Shown here piece after piece: positions 1-11,312 of a DNA stretch of 64,000 bases. Each line of letters begins with the position of its first letter. Within the stretch, counting starts at the first letter, position 1. The notes beneath the pieces are model-generated. The model was not told the origin of the DNA, did not search any database, and saw only the letters and a list, made by a program, of their open reading frames with translations. A program made the translations under genes and the position numbers. The DNA comes from Epiperipatus broadwayi (taxonomy: Eukaryota; Onychophora; Udeonychophora; Euonychophora; Peripatidae): assembly GCA_028023455.1 (NCBI GenBank), contig JAQFVV010012435.1:436001-500000 (forward strand). The letters are read 5' to 3'.

Positions 1-599
1 AGCTACAGTTAATATTTATACTTATATTTTAATACTGGTATAAAAAAGAAAAACATATCTTTTAATACAATATTAGCATAATTAAATTTACAAATTTAAA
101 AGATAAAGATCACTAAACATACGAACTCATCTGAGAGTTTCAAGCTAGCAGAGAGCTTATTTTCCATCTATGCATGTATGTTTATTTAAAACTTATACAT
201 ATATAAATAAAAAGTTTTACACATATATAAAAACTACCACCAACGTGAATATATCAAAAAAAAAAAAAACAATGAAAATTATGGAATCTAAAATCAAACT
301 CACATGATATTCAATACTAGTTCTTACTCAGTCAGTCCATTCCAGACCTATAAACTTAAATAATCAATAACTAATAATAATACAAGCCAACCAAATTTTT
401 AGAAACTAGCATAAATATTTAGTACGTATTACCAGCTATTGTTGATAGATTATCCAATCTTACAATAAATAGTTTCAAAGTAAAGTTTAATAGATTTGAT
501 TGTTGTTTCTAATATAAAAACTCATAAACTATCTGTCTATACACCTGTTATTGCCTTGTAATAATAGAAGTAATATGAGGAAACATTGCATTAAATGTG
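1..599. other. AT-rich sequence, nothing recognised
   Basis: Low-complexity A/T-rich DNA with short homopolymer runs. I see no open frame of note, no repeat shared with the rest of the window and no RNA-gene motif. Confidence 0.6.
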
Positions 600-1103
600 T
601 CTAAAAAAAATTTGGCTCTCTCCTACATCTATGATGCCATATGGAGGCTAATTGATTTGCCCCCCTTTCGTACCTGAATGGAAATCACCTATCCTGGAAA
701 TGATTAGGGACTGATTTGCATGCATTCCTTTGGGATTAATTATGATTTGCATTTCTCCTCAAGCCTATTGCCCAGACCCTGAGTATTATGATATTGACTT
801 CCATTCTGAAGAGTCAGTTTACGTATACAAAGCTGTGGTTTTGCATGGACAAAAGTTTAGAACTATCTTTGTATATTTCGAGACATGCAAGGTTAGTCAT
901 TTGCCCCCAAGACACTTAATCCTAGGCTCATTCCTTTGCCTCTGTGCGTTATAGCAGTCCTTATAGGCTGTGCCATACAAGGTGTATCAATATTGAATTT
1001 CTACTTTTCTGAATACCATTTAACGTATCCTATATCTAATTTTATCATAAGCTGTAACCAAATTTTGGAATAAAATATTTTATATTTTTATTAAAAAAAA
1101 AAA
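600..1103 (+). pseudogene. GC-richer island with short ORF and polyA-like end (unrecognised; retrocopy or terminal exon candidate)
   Basis: This stretch is clearly less AT-rich than its flanks. It holds a 74-codon frame (730-954) with a non-repetitive composition (it includes YCPDPEYYDIDFHSEES), then about 115 bases of AT-rich 3'-UTR-like sequence, an AATAAA at 1069-1074, and an 11-A run starting 19 bases later (1093-1103). Signal, spacing and A-run are what a reverse-transcribed mRNA 3' end would leave. A real terminal exon of a host gene is the alternative. I do not recognise the peptide, see no flanking target duplication, and cannot tell the two cases apart. The ATG may not be the real start, because the frame could continue upstream in a source gene. 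Confidence 0.3.
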
Positions 1104-1281
1104 GTATTTAAAAATTGTAATTAATTGAACGTAGTTAAAAATGAGTTTGTTTAAAGCCAAGAATCTAAAAGCATCTTTCCCTCTAAAACAATTTAACTAT
1201 ACGAAAATATGCTTGATCACACATTTATAAATATATTACTAAGATAAAAAAATATATACTTCAATTTTATTCTGGGCCATT

Positions 1282-1494
1282 GTGATTATTTTAAAGAGAT
1301 TTGATTTTTTTTTATCATTATTTGTTGGAAGAAAAAAGGTTTGGATATTGAAGAAAAAAAGTAATAATGAAATAAGAATTTTGATTGTAATTGGGGCTTA
1401 TGTGGGGATGAGGATAAGTATTGAACATTTATTTTTGAAATGTAAAGTGTTTAAAAGGATTCAAAAAAGTTGTTTGGAGGATGAAAAAATTTGA
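1282..1494 (+). pseudogene. possible LINE ORF2 C-terminal relic
   Basis: A 70-codon frame ends with IEHLFLKCKVFKRI, which resembles the zinc-finger-like tail (ET..H.....C followed by a hydrophobic/basic stretch) at the C-terminus of many non-LTR reverse transcriptases. The upstream Cys pair expected of that motif is not visible. Reading on, the frame meets stops at once. It could be chance in AT-rich DNA; the call is tentative. Confidence 0.2.
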
Positions 1495-1499
1495 AGATG

Positions 1500-2913
1500 A
1501 AGAAAGCAACAGACAATGGAAACTATTTTTTCGTTTGTTATTTAGGTTATTGAAGACTAGAATGGAAATATGAATGCAGGAAATTAAAATTAATAGAAAT
1601 TTTTATTAATATGGGAGAGGAGGAAAAAGAAGTATTAAAAGAATAATTTGACTATTGTAGTCTGAAAGGATGTAATGGGAAATAGGGAGAAAAACAGATG
1701 GATTTTTTTGCAATATATAATGGTTAGTATTTCAACTTATCTGACAGGATATCTGGGAATATTATCTATGCACACAGATTTTTTTACTCAATTTAAGAAA
1801 ACATTTTACATCATAACATGCAGTTATATCAGGGGGGACGGGACTATTTTTTTAGGAGCAATTTATATAAACTGTATTTATACACCAATGCCAAATTTAT
1901 TGACTTACAGTAATAATAATTCAATTCATTTATTTAAGTTCTAAACAACAATATATAGCCAATTATAGATTGCCCATTAAAATAGTTAAAAGACTCTAGA
2001 CAATGAATATAATATAATAAAAAGAAATAAGCAAAAAAGTAAAAAAAATATATAAATTAAAATGATTTTTCTTTAAAAAGTTAAGATCTCCATATTTTTA
2101 TCTCAAAGAAAGATGAAGACCAACTTTATTTTTTCATAGAAACATGTTTGGATAATTTATTAACCATTGATTGCAATAAATTACATTCTTGTTTAGATCT
2201 AGTTAGGATTCCAAATGATTGAACAATAGTGAATGATGGGAAAACCGATGACAAAATAATTTGAATTTTGTATTTCACCGAAATAATAACCATACCTTAA
2301 AATGGCATTATGATTTTAAAAGCTTTGTTAATAATCATTTCTATATGACGAAGAAAGAATCAATAACAACAATAATAATAACAACAGTAATTACAACAAT
2401 TAAGAAGAAGAGGAAAAAGAAGAAAAAACACATTTATAAGCAGATAATCTAAATATAATATATACGTATAATGCTAAAGTGCTAGACAGTATAATAATAA
2501 TATGAAAGACATACAATTAGTATTTTGTATATATATATAGATTTCATTATGTTTAGAAATTTATTTTTATCTATAGATAAAATGTCTATTTCTAACTTAT
2601 TATCAATAGAATTGTATGATTTACTTATTCTTGCAAAGTGGAGTGTTCTAAATACAAAGTTTTAGTAGTTGATATTTATATTTTCTGATGATACTTGTGT
2701 TTGTTTTATTTTTGTTTTCTATAGCATGTTTATCATTGTTACATTGTTCTATTCAATATTTCTGATCCAAAGTGTATCACTGGAAATACTAAAACTTTAA
2801 TATATTTTCATTTCTATGAAGAAATTTTTACCCATTTCTCAATATTCTTTCTACATTTTTATAACCCTTTTTTTGTATTTCTTTGTAGTGTGTATTGTAG
2901 GAATTATTGCTGT

Positions 2914-2914
<1 letters not shown>
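1500..2914. other. AT-rich sequence with a degenerate AAC/AAT/AAG repeat
   Basis: No gene is recognised. Positions 2345-2440 contain imperfect trinucleotide runs (AAT/AAC followed by AAG), similar in order to the cleaner compound microsatellite 500 bases further on. The frames at 1675-1944 and 2261-2452 look like chance or repeat-driven translations. Confidence 0.5.
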
Positions 2915-2991
<77 letters not shown>

Positions 2992-3015
2992 AAGAAGAAG
3001 CAGAAGAAGAAGAAG
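2915..3015. repeat. compound microsatellite (TAA)n-(TGA)n-(AAG)n
   Basis: About 15 TAA units to 2960 are followed by about 10 TGA units to 2990 and an impure AAG tract to 3015. The transition from TAA to TGA suggests point mutation spreading within the array. The poly-Asn/poly-Asp and poly-Ile/poly-Met frames here are translations of the microsatellite, not proteins. Confidence 0.95.
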
Positions 3016-3681
3016 CATCAAGGAATCACTCTGCTACACAAAGTGCTGTATAGATTTAAACACTTAATGAATATTTCTCCTTTCCAAACAAGATAAAGTC
3101 TTAAAAAAATAAGACGAATCCACCTTAACTTTTTAACCTAAGTTTATATGTATAGGCAAATCTTAAGCATTTAGAAATGAAAGCGTAAAGATCACAGTTA
3201 ATCAAGAAGGATTCATCTTATCTTTTCAAAAAACTTTATTTTGTGTTTGGAAAGGAAATATTTCTGAAGAGTTTAACTCTATGCAGCACATGTGTAGAGA
3301 GTAATTCCTTAATGATTATTACAAATTAAAACCACAGTATTAAATAAATAAACAACTCATTATATATGTTTAATAAAAATAATAAATAATAGTTTACTAT
3401 TTGAATAAAATAACTGAACTGAGTAAATAAAAGTTAAAAAAATATGTTCATATTCAAATAAAGTACAAAAATCAGTATTAAACTACCTTATATGTTATTA
3501 ATGTGATTGACATGTAATTTTTTACCCATGTTCAAATCTAATTGAATGCCAAGCAGAGTTTTTGGAATATATAAAAATAGATGCACGATTTATAAATAAT
3601 TATGATATAAAAATAAATTAATGTTCTCCTTTTCTACATTACAAACAATGAATGTTTCAAATGATAATAATAAGAATATTT
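3016..3681. other. AT-rich sequence, nothing recognised
   Basis: No motif or shared repeat seen. Confidence 0.5.
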
Positions 3682-4220
3682 TCCTGAAGGTTTGTGATGA
3701 TAGTGTTTTAATTGTATTTATATGTTGGACTATTTTCATAATCTAATATGAGTATTGAATGTCTTTAAAAAAATGTAACTTTATTTAAATATCTCAAATT
3801 CATTCAAGTATTTATTATTAATAGCACACAGGTTAGTATATGCACAATGTTTCAAGAGGTATCATTCTTTCCATTTCTTCAGGTGTTGCTGGACTGACCA
3901 GTAACAGAACTAGCATGGGAATCAAACCTGGACTCTTTGGCAGGATGACTCAAATGGTTTGAGCATTATCTTAAAATTCAATACTCAATCTAAGAATCCA
4001 GGATTGATTACCATGCTAGTACTGTCACTGGTCAGGCCAGCAACACATGAAGAAGATGGGAGAATAACACCTCTCTAAACATTATGCATAAAGTCTATGT
4101 GCTATTACTAACAGTTGAATGTATTTGGAATATTTAAATAAAGTTAAATTTTTCTAGAGACACTCAATACTCATATGAAATGATGGAAATAGTCTAACAT
4201 ATAAATATAAATAATAATAA
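3682..4220. repeat. foldback pair of tRNA-derived SINE-1 (head-to-head)
   Basis: A reverse copy (3682-3937) is followed directly by a forward copy (3938-4220) of one repeat. The forward copy shows a tRNA-like head: an A-box-like segment in CAGGATGACTCAAATGGTTT, then CTTAAAAT like a Leu-type anticodon loop, then a B-box-like GGATTGATTACC. A body with TGGTCAGGCCAGCAACAC follows, and an AT-rich tail ends near TGATGGAAATAGTCTAACAT. The left half is the inverse complement of body and tail, and the join is at the head (CTCTTTGGCAGG). The same family is present at about eight other places in this window. A pair this size would fold into a long hairpin. Confidence 0.75.
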
Positions 4221-4946
4221 GAGTATCTATTATGCATAGCATGACATATGAAAAGAACAAAGAATAAATAGTAATAATGCACCAGCTGTTTATTTTTCAG
4301 TAGAATTCATGAATCTACATGACATATATATATATATATATACTTATTATAAAATGGAATCACGTATAATTTTCTTCTATTGTTTATTGTATGTAATAAA
4401 TGATATCAAAAAAGGTTATTAAACAACAAATATATTATTTAATTCAGAGCAGCTTTTTGGGCAATATTTTGTTACCTTTTTCAGTCTAACATCTATATGA
4501 AATGCAAATGGAAGTGACACCCCCCTCCCCAAACTTATAAATAATTAGCATTAACATATTAATAAATATTAAAAAAATACAATAATTGACCTATTCTTTA
4601 AGCTTTCCATAATTATAAGCTTTTGTTTATTGACATTTCTGGAAATAAAAAGTGGAAATTGCATGTTTATCTGACTTTAATATGATATAAATCATTATGA
4701 AATTACAATTAAACATGAAGAGAGTAAAGATGGAATCTTTCTTTGAATAATCTTGTAATATTAATAAAATATCAATTTTTAAGAGTAAATATCAAATGTA
4801 TGTAGTTTAATATACAAGTAAAATTCATTACAAAGTTCTCCCATAACCTATGGATACATAACATTCATATATCTATAAATAAAAAATAGAATGGAATATC
4901 TATTCTTATTCTTCTCTTTCACTTTCTTTGCATATCTTTATATAAT
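4221..4946. other. AT-rich sequence with a short TA run
   Basis: Apart from a TATATA run near 4324-4341 nothing is recognised. Confidence 0.5.
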
Positions 4947-5150
4947 CATATATATATTTCTTATAACACTTCTTTCATATACACATCAATGCAAATAAAT
5001 TTTCTTAACCTTCTTTATTTTCCTTACAGTTTTGACTGCTCTGATGAAGACTGCTGGACAGTCAAAACTGTAAGGAAAATAAAAAAGGTTAAGAAAATTT
5101 GTTTGCATTGATGTGTATATGAAAGAAGTGTTATAAGAAATATATATATG
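4947..5150. repeat. long near-perfect hairpin (92-bp arms, 20-base loop)
   Basis: The left arm 4947-5038 and right arm 5059-5150 are inverse complements of equal length with only a few mismatches. The inner ends are CAGTTTTGACTG and CAGTCAAAACTG. The 20-base loop (5039-5058) contains CTGATGAAGACTGCTGG. No clear target duplication is visible, so it is either a MITE-like foldback or an inverted duplication. A related loop motif occurs at 41172-41205. Confidence 0.85.
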
Positions 5151-6549
5151 AATATCTATTTAAATTAATGAAATGAGATTGATAAAACAAGACTTTGTTT
5201 TCAGCCTCTATAAGTTCTATCATAATTTCAGAATAATTTATTCAGCATTTAAACCAAGCTAATATATAATTTCCATCCTTTATTTTCAGCAACATCAATA
5301 AACATGAAGAATGGATTGCCTATTCTATTCCTTATTATTTACTAATGTATGACCTATAGCTTTTGCATTAACAATATGTTTCAATATTTATCCTCTATGG
5401 CTACAACCAGTATGGGATACTGCTACCAATTTTCAAATATCCTAATGTTATATTATTTTATAAATTGACAGATGTATCTTAGTACTTTCCTAAGCATATT
5501 TGTATTTTGAAAAAAATCAAATTAGTTTGAATTTAGCTCATGTAGTTTTAATTTTATACTTCCTCCTTTCTTTTTAGCCTATATTATACTGGTTGTAGTC
5601 TAGACTGCAAACTTATTTTTTATGTTTTTCAAATAACAGCCTTTTTGTTACTTATTTTAAAAATATATAATCAATATTGTGTAACCAATGACAACAATAA
5701 TGAGAACAGATTTATTTTATTAAAATTACTGATTTTTAGAAAACAATCAATTTTTAGAGAGCAATCTACTAAAAAAAAACTATTGTCAACTGAATCCAAT
5801 TAAACAAAAATAATTTTATTTTTCAACAATATTATAATTTTTTATATTAATAGTTTAACATTAATGATTATAACAAATCAAACTTAAAAGGATATATATA
5901 TACACATACATATCTTAGAAAAATATGAGATACTAGTTGTAGTAGCCATTGCAGATATATATTGTAACCATCTGGGTTACATGGCATACAGCAACATAGA
6001 TGCATGTGTGCACATATATGCATAAAGTAAAAGGAAGGTGGAAATAAACAGACAAATTTTTGTAGATATTTTTCTAAATTTTCTGGAATAAACACTATAA
6101 ATAAAAGGTTAAATAACTCTGAATTTAAAATAGAATTTTATTATAAATTAAACAGTTAAAAAGATCTAATAATTATTAGTTGTAATTCTGATTTTGAATT
6201 TAAAAGAAGCATGATTTATTTTTGAAATAATGCTTGTATACATTTCTTTTATCTATTTTTAAAAATCTTTGTAGAGTAAAAATTCCAAAGGATTAAAGTA
6301 AAAACATGTAGATCACATCTTTGGTAAAATTTCAGAGTTCCTCCCAAAAGTAGCTTGTAATTAAAAGTGATTTGAAAAGATAAAATTGATTTTAATAAAG
6401 TTAAAGATTAGACAGAATAACTCTGTTTTCAGCTATTGTTTTAAAAAGGATTAGACAGTTTGAAAACACTGCAATGTGTTTTATCACCTCAGACAATTCT
6501 ATAAAATGTCTGATAAAAATATCAGTTCAGTTTTGGTTAATGATTTATA
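5151..6549. other. AT-rich sequence, nothing recognised
   Basis: Only chance-length frames in AT-rich DNA; the reverse frame at 5868-6095 is Cys/His-rich but has no recognisable domain. Confidence 0.5.
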
Positions 6550-6680
6550 GAGAAGCAGCTGACTAATATCCAGCTCCAAAGTCTGGTTTGAATATTTAGG
6601 AAAGCAGCTAGCTTAAAGATAGCTACAAAGTTTGGCTTTAAAATTTTTGAGAAGCAGTGGGCAGTAATAATAGTTTGCTG
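6550..6680. repeat. degenerate tandem repeat, about 50-bp unit
   Basis: Units beginning GAGAAGCAGCTGAC (6550), GGAAAGCAGCTAGC (about 6599) and GAGAAGCAGTGGGC (about 6650) share the order AGCAGCT, then AGCTCCAAAGTCTGG or AGCTACAAAGTTTGG, then an AT-rich spacer. The copies are diverged. Confidence 0.5.
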
Positions 6681-8999
6681 TAGTTGGCAGTAAATAGCTG
6701 ACCAGGAAAAGTTAGTTAGCAGAGATGATTTCCAAAACTATACTGGTAGCTCTAATGGTGATATAGTTGAACTCAAGACAAGGGGCAGCTGCTGATGATT
6801 TACTATACTGGAGTTTGGAACTTAGAAGGAAGATCCACTTCTCTATCTCTAAAATCTTAAATGTGGAAAAACAGTTTGCTGGCCTGAAGCTCATCAAATC
6901 CTAGACACAAGGGAACTAATTGAATGTCAACATTTACCTGAACTATACCTTTCTGATTATGACAATCCTGAACTATACCTGTATGAACAATATCAACTCA
7001 CAAAGAAAAGCACAGATAAAAGTATATACAATGGTTAGTAGCATTATATATAATGAGAATGAAATTTTAAATAATTTTTTTGGTGAAATTGACTTAAAAA
7101 TCTGTATCTTTTAAAAGATAACAAATAAATAATTTTGTTTGAATTGAATTAAAATCTAAAAGTAATGGTTGATTCATGGACAATTTATTATGAAAAAAGA
7201 AAGGGACTTCAACAGTCTTTTTAGATTAATTTAAAGATGTAATTAATTGAGAGTAACATGTCATAAAAAAAACTTTTGAGTTACATGTCAAAAAATTGAC
7301 TTTATTTTTTTAAAAAAGAAGGTAAAATTTTTTTTATTGACTGAAAAAAGAGACTAATTAATAATATCAATTCATATCATCTATATGTTCATAGATCCAC
7401 ATGTATTTGTGAATTTTATGTATAGTTTTCAAATGGAATTAATTATAACATATATTTTCAATAATTTTATTATTAAATGTCAATTCAAACCTGTTCATTT
7501 TATATCAAGATACATGCCTGTGTGCTGAATGAGTCTTAAGTAAACCTAATGTATTAATCATGTAAATCATAATGTAATAACTTCAATTGTGTATAGTAAT
7601 TTTGTAGATCACATATATGTAAGTGACAATATGATAATTTTTTTATTATATGTTAATAAAAATTAGAAGCATTCTAATTGTGGAATCATATTCTAGAGAC
7701 ATTAACTTCATTGTTTGGGTGTTAATAAACTTTTATTCAATTGTTAAAAATTGTACTGCATCACCTCTTGGGATCAGTTATAGAGCTTAGGTTCTTCTGA
7801 GCTGCATTCATGTATAACAGCTGATATTTAAATAGGGATATTTATTTAGTGCTTAAAGGGCACTCCAGTTTGACATTGTCCTTGTCTTGGCCTGAGGATT
7901 ATATTCTTCAAAGTTCTTGTACTATATTTTATTTTAGTTTAGTTTTATTAGAAGTTTATAGTTGGCCAGTACAAGTGACCAGAGCATTGATGATGATCAG
8001 CATGTTTTAATGTACCAGCCTTATTGTTTTTCTGATTTTTTATTATGTATTCTGATGGATGAGCACTTACTTTGTGCCTCCAAGTAATGTTTAAATAATT
8101 GCCAAATCTGGCAAAGGCATAATAGTTAGCCTCATTTACAGAAGACCCATTTCCAATCCAATCACCAGATTGACTGTTGATTTATATTTTATATTGTTCA
8201 AATCAAGCCACAAGATGAACTGTTGGTTTTATTCTGATATAGTTTGATTAGTGAAGCATTCATGTTGACTAATGGTTACTTTTGAGTATGGTTGATGGTT
8301 AATTATACTTATAACTGATCTATTCTGCTCTAACTAATCTTAGCTGATCTAATGAGTTATCTGGCTGATCACTCACAGAGATCTTTTGATCCCATTCTCT
8401 TCTAATATCTTATTTATATATTTGGATATTAAACATTACTTTAATATCAACACCTTACTTTAATATCTCATACTTATTAAAAATTATATTGTTTTAATAT
8501 TTGAAATATTTGATCACCCTAATACCTCATCCCATTACAATATATACATAAACAATGTTAACACAACATTGTCTATTTAGAACATGAAAAGAATCTTCAA
8601 ATTTCACCCACTCCAGGTTTGTTTACAAAATCATGGGTAGAGCAGACAGATAAGATACACTTATTACACTTAACACTATTCATATATATATACATATTCA
8701 AACAAAACCTTTAATATTTTTAATTGATAATTTAAATAGTTTAGGTGTTTGTTATTCTTAGAAATCTTATTTGAGCCATTTAAAATTATATATAATGCTG
8801 GAAAAAATATTTCAATCTATTAATATTGTTATCATTATTATATACTTTTATTTTACATTTGTCAAAATAAAATTAGCTCTTCAATCTTGATTACAAAGAG
8901 ATCACCATACATAGGATTAACAAATGCCCTTATTTGTGATACCTAAATTTTAACCACTTGTGCAATATTATTTCCAATGTTTCAACATACTTAATTAAA
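6681..8999. other. AT-rich sequence; slightly GC-richer stretch 7740-8420, no gene recognised
   Basis: Most is AT-rich with chance-sized frames. From about 7740 to 8420 the composition is more balanced and contains several TGATC-type words, which may be an old repeat, but I recognise no protein or RNA motif there. Confidence 0.4.
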
Positions 9000-11312
9000 A
9001 TGTTTACATGGGTAAGCTCTGGGTTCAAAAAGAAAATAGATCACTCCCTCCTTCATACCTAAGAAATTATTTCAAGACAAAGCTTCAAAAACCAGAGATC
9101 CATTACAATAGAAGCACTCCCATCAATGATAATGCTCATCATCATGGAATTACAGCCAACATCATTTCTAAATAAATTAAAATCATCCCTGACAGAACCC
9201 ACCCTGAATCACATGCAATACCCAAGTTTCTTCTACTGCACCTCAGCCATTACACCATCCTTATCATTCTTAACATGCTGAGTGAACTGGCTGGAGGTTG
9301 CAAGGTCATTGAAGGACTATATCCAGTTTTGTTTGTCCATTTCTGAAAAGGGAGTGACCTCATGAAGCTTGAAAGTCTTAGGCCTATTTCAACAATGCCT
9401 CTCCTTATAAAAATAATAGTCTATGATCAAAGATTCGATCCAAGATCTAATTATTTCCAGTTTATCACCATCACAGTTTGCATGTAGGGGTTGGTCTGCG
9501 ATTGATGCAGTCTCTATTTTCAAAATGACAGCCAAACGTGAGATGCCATAAAAATTTCAGGCCCATGCACAGTTGGACAGATAAATTCCAGGCCCATAGC
9601 TGTCCAACTGGACATTCAGGCTGCCTTTGACTCAGTAAAGATCGATTTACTCATCAGCATACTAAGAATCTTTTCTATTCCCAAAACCCTCTTATCCATC
9701 ATAGAGAACCTCCTTTGCAACAGGAGATACTTTTTACAATAGATGGCAGAATCGCCCCAGATGTTCATCCCAACATATCCATACCTCAGGGATCTCCACT
9801 GAGCACATTGTTTACTGCATTTAACAACCTACTGGTTCTAAAAATTGAAAGAGATCTCTCTGGGGTGTACAATACCAGGCTTGGGAGGTAAAATGCCTCA
9901 CATATGTTGATGATGTGGTCATCCTTCTCCCATCTACAGATTGCCTACCAATGCAGAAAAACATACTACACTGGTACTCAGAACAATATCAGCTGCTTTT
10001 CAATTGGGACGTCTGCAGCCTGGAAATTGACAGCTGGAAGGAAAATTCCAACACCCTTTCTAGCCAGACCACAGAAGTTCCTTGGATTGTCATTCATGCT
10101 TTCTTCTTGGAACATGAGAATCCAATTACAAAACATGCTTTCCGAGGGCATAACAGATACTATTAAATCACTCTCTGGTATTTACCTGTCTCTCTATGGC
10201 ATGGTCACACTACTCAACTCATTAATATTCCTGAAAATAAATTATTTCCTTCCAATCATCCTTCCTACCAAGACCTTCATAGCAAAAATTAATTCCCTAT
10301 GCTCTGGATTCCTGTGGAGAAAGAAAACTGTCACAATCAGCCTTAGGAAGGCATGCCTATCCAAAAAAACTCAATGGACTAGGACAACATACCATCTCTT
10401 TTCTAGATCAGAGAGCACATAATATGCTTGTCACAATTAGAATAACAATCTCAGAGGACTCTTAACAATTCCTAGTCACTTCTACTGATACCCCACCATC
10501 TCATGGTCAGTCCCCACCCTGGACTGATATGGTTGTCAATTTGGTTGCTAATTCTGGAATTAATATGGGGGTGATTGGAAATAAGTTCAAATATTGGAAC
10601 ATTCATCAGTTCTTTCATAAACCCTTCATGATAAAACCAACTGTTCTCAAGGTTAACAATGAATACATCATTGAACACTTTAAATTATGGAAGCTTGAGG
10701 CTAAATATTTAGGCTATTTTAAAATTAAATGTACATTCCTTACCAACTAATGATATCTTGGTGAATAAAAGAGGCTTTGACAAAATAAACACTGAATGTA
10801 AAATGTGTAGTGGTGAACATGAAACACTGCAGCACTTCCTAAATTGGTGCAAGTCTATAATAGTATAGATCATTAATCAACTGCTGGATGATGTCATATA
10901 AGCACAGAATCTTCAATATTCAAGACTGTATTCAGGCTGGTGTTTTCTCAGCAATAAGACTCTCCATCATGCTGAACTATTCACTGTAAATCCTTAGGTG
11001 CAACATCACATTTGGTAAAAATTTAGGAAATCTACTTAGTGATTTGTATATTATTAAAAGTTTAAAAGCAAGGGATTACAAAATTTCCTTTGCTAAAATC
11101 TATGATGATACATGGAAACTATTAAATATTCCTGTATTTCAGCCATCCACTGCAAATTTGTAAAATCATCATCATATAAAAATTTATGTTTTTTTTTATT
11201 AATTTGTGTTTCAGATGTTCCTAATACCAATTATATTGGTCATATCTTGTCACCTAAGTTGCAAATTATAATGTACCTATTTTTTTTATTGGATGAATAA
11301 AGTTCATCATTG
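9000..11312 (+). mobile_element. L1/Tx1-like non-LTR retrotransposon relic (RT to C-terminal zinc finger)
   Basis: Broken reading frames together spell a LINE reverse transcriptase. Near 9360-9400 there is LESLRPIS. About 9605-9660 gives QLDIQAAFDSVKIDLLIS, holding the first catalytic Asp. About 9775-9830 gives ISIPQGSPLSTLF. About 9900-9930 gives YVDDVVILLPS, the second catalytic block. Near 10300-10360 lies SGFLWRKKT, the thumb-region block common in L1-type ORF2. Finally 10740-10855 encodes ECKMCSGEHETLQHFLNWC, a C-x2-C-x4-ET-x2-H-x4-C finger. Frameshifts and stops separate the blocks, so it is dead. No endonuclease domain is seen upstream, as expected for 5' truncation. The 3' end is taken at AATAAA-containing tail sequence plus an A-run near 11296-11322. 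It is much GC-richer than its surroundings. Clade assignment (L1/Tx1 group) is from motif style only. Confidence 0.75.

Noticed and set aside
2816-3096. Frames with poly-Asn/poly-Asp and poly-Ile/poly-Met
   Set aside because: Microsatellite translation; flanking residues show no family.
5027-5070. Hammerhead ribozyme in the hairpin loop
   Set aside because: CTGATGA and a stem are present, but GAAA reads AAAA, an extra A precedes the stem, and stems I and III cannot be formed; kept only as a motif observation.
10472-10678. Reverse 68-codon protein
   Set aside because: Antisense to the LINE relic between two forward RT blocks; no domain.
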